Positions 6,054 through 6,637 of a DNA stretch of 6,637 bases are shown in pieces. A program made the translations under genes and the position numbers. Under the pieces are notes generated by a model. The model saw only the letters and a program-made list of their open reading frames with translations. It did no database searches and was not told the origin of the DNA. Each line of letters starts with the position of its first letter. Positions within the stretch are counted from its first letter, which is position 1. Origin of the DNA: Gp6-AA40 sp035649395 (GTDB taxonomy: Bacteria; Acidobacteriota; Vicinamibacteria; Vicinamibacterales; UBA2999); NCBI GenBank assembly GCA_035649395.1, contig DASRJR010000453.1, positions 1-6,637 on the forward strand, given 5' to 3'.

Positions 6054-6637
6054 CGAGTGGTGACGGTGACGTCGACCGGCACGCCGTTGGTGAGCACGTC
6101 GTAGACCGCGGACCGGGCACGGGACTGCTCGACGATCTCGCGGAGCTTCTCAGGAGGGGCGTCGCCGGCGATCGTGAAGTTGATGCGGATGCGCTCGTAA
6201 CCGTTGCGGACCGTGTTCGACAGCCCCAGAATGCCCTGGAGGTCGATATCGCCCTCGACCTGCGACTCCACCGAGGTCAACGTCACGCCGCGCACGGCGG
6301 CGATGTTGCCGATGCCGGCCGTGATGCACGACGCCAGCCCGTGCAACAGGAATTCAATCGGCGTGGGACCGCGATCCTGGCCGACCAGGACGGCGGGATG
6401 GTCGGCACCATAGCGGAATTCGCTCTGGTGGGTGTGTTCGCCGCCGGCGCCGGAGAACGATTCGACGCGCGATTCGCTGTAGGTGCCGTTGATCCACCGG
6501 CTGCTGGCGCGAAACCGGAACTTGGCGAGCGCCGGTGTTCCCTTGACCACGTTGATCGTGGCGAGAAGGTTCGGCGTGTCCACGCCGTTTCGCGGCTCTC
6601 GTGGCGCTCGGGTCGCCGGGGCAGTTGTTGCTGACAT
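6050..6637 (-). CDS. OsmC-family protein lacking the second cysteine
   Basis: OsmC/Ohr-fold protein, 195 aa as seen. The ATG at 6637-6635 is the last codon of the window, so the start may be this ATG or lie outside. Residues 1-16 look like a disordered lead-in, then NGVDTPNLLATINVVKG begins the folded part. Family marks: GPTPIEFLLHGLASCITAGIGNIAA (90-114) on the long helix, GDIDLQGILGLSNTVRNGYERI (129-150), and EKLREIVEQSRARSAVYDVLTNGVPVDV (163-190). Cys104 sits where the peroxidatic Cys of OsmC/Ohr thiol peroxidases lies, and it is the only Cys in the protein. The second-Cys position carries Ser176 in RARSAVYD, so a two-Cys hydroperoxide cycle is unlikely without an outside thiol. The stop TGA (6052-6050) overlaps the TTG start of the flavoprotein gene. 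First gene of the flavoprotein operon; its promoter is outside the window. Confidence 0.9.
   Translation of the reverse strand: MSATTAPATRAPREPRNGVDTPNLLATINVVKGTPALAKFRFRASSRWINGTYSESRVESFSGAGGEHTHQSEFRYGADHPAVLVGQDRGPTPIEFLLHGLASCITAGIGNIAAVRGVTLTSVESQVEGDIDLQGILGLSNTVRNGYERIRINFTIAGDAPPEKLREIVEQSRARSAVYDVLTNGVPVDVTVTTR

Noticed and set aside
4692..6104. 470-codon plus-strand open frame
   Set aside because: Antisense shadow of the CzcO-like gene in high-GC DNA; low-complexity Arg/Pro/Asp-rich translation without domains.
1..6637. CRISPR array, tRNA, insertion sequence, toxin-antitoxin or defence island
   Set aside because: No regularly spaced repeats, cloverleaf, terminal inverted repeats, transposase or nuclease motifs were seen on either strand.

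Overview
The window looks like a chromosomal stretch from a high-GC (by eye) Gram-negative-type bacterium. The outer-membrane logic of an RND pump plus a lipoprotein adaptor, a small glycine-tailed RRM protein, and codons rich in G/C at third positions would fit Acidobacteriota (for example Vicinamibacteria-like soil lineages). Some delta-proteobacterial or Gemmatimonadota-type genomes would fit as well. The phylum call is inference from gene style only.

Left arm (1-1856, minus strand): a two-gene tripartite efflux operon. A lipoprotein periplasmic adaptor (657-1856) is followed after 2 nt by the N-terminal 218 residues of an HAE1/AcrB-type RND pump that leaves the window. No outer-membrane channel or regulator is visible. 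A 90-bp divergent spacer (1857-1946) separates the operon from the plus-strand genes.

Middle (1947-3084, plus strand): a small class I SAM-dependent methyltransferase (1947-2582), then a 184-nt non-coding leader, then a 105-aa RRM-domain RNA-binding protein (2767-3084). The leader is the most unusual piece of the window. Its Shine-Dalgarno and flanking bases (2749-2760) can pair over 12 positions with an upstream segment (2689-2700), while a competing local hairpin (2740-2755) would leave the Shine-Dalgarno core free. There is also a four-codon upstream ORF.

Right arm (3137-6637, minus strand): a tightly packed run, in transcription order OsmC-family protein, CzcO/FMO-like flavoprotein, PHBH-type FAD oxidoreductase, then a MaoC-type hydratase after an 84-nt gap with a GC-rich hairpin. 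The first two genes overlap by 4 nt (TTGA, with a TTG start). The second and third are linked by a stop codon that overlaps the next gene's Shine-Dalgarno. This predicts co-translation of two different flavoenzymes and an OsmC protein that lacks the usual second cysteine. The chemistry is unknown. The families suggest redox processing of a small organic or acyl substrate, but no substrate can be read from the sequence.

I see no tRNA, rRNA, CRISPR array, insertion sequence, integrase or recognisable defence system.
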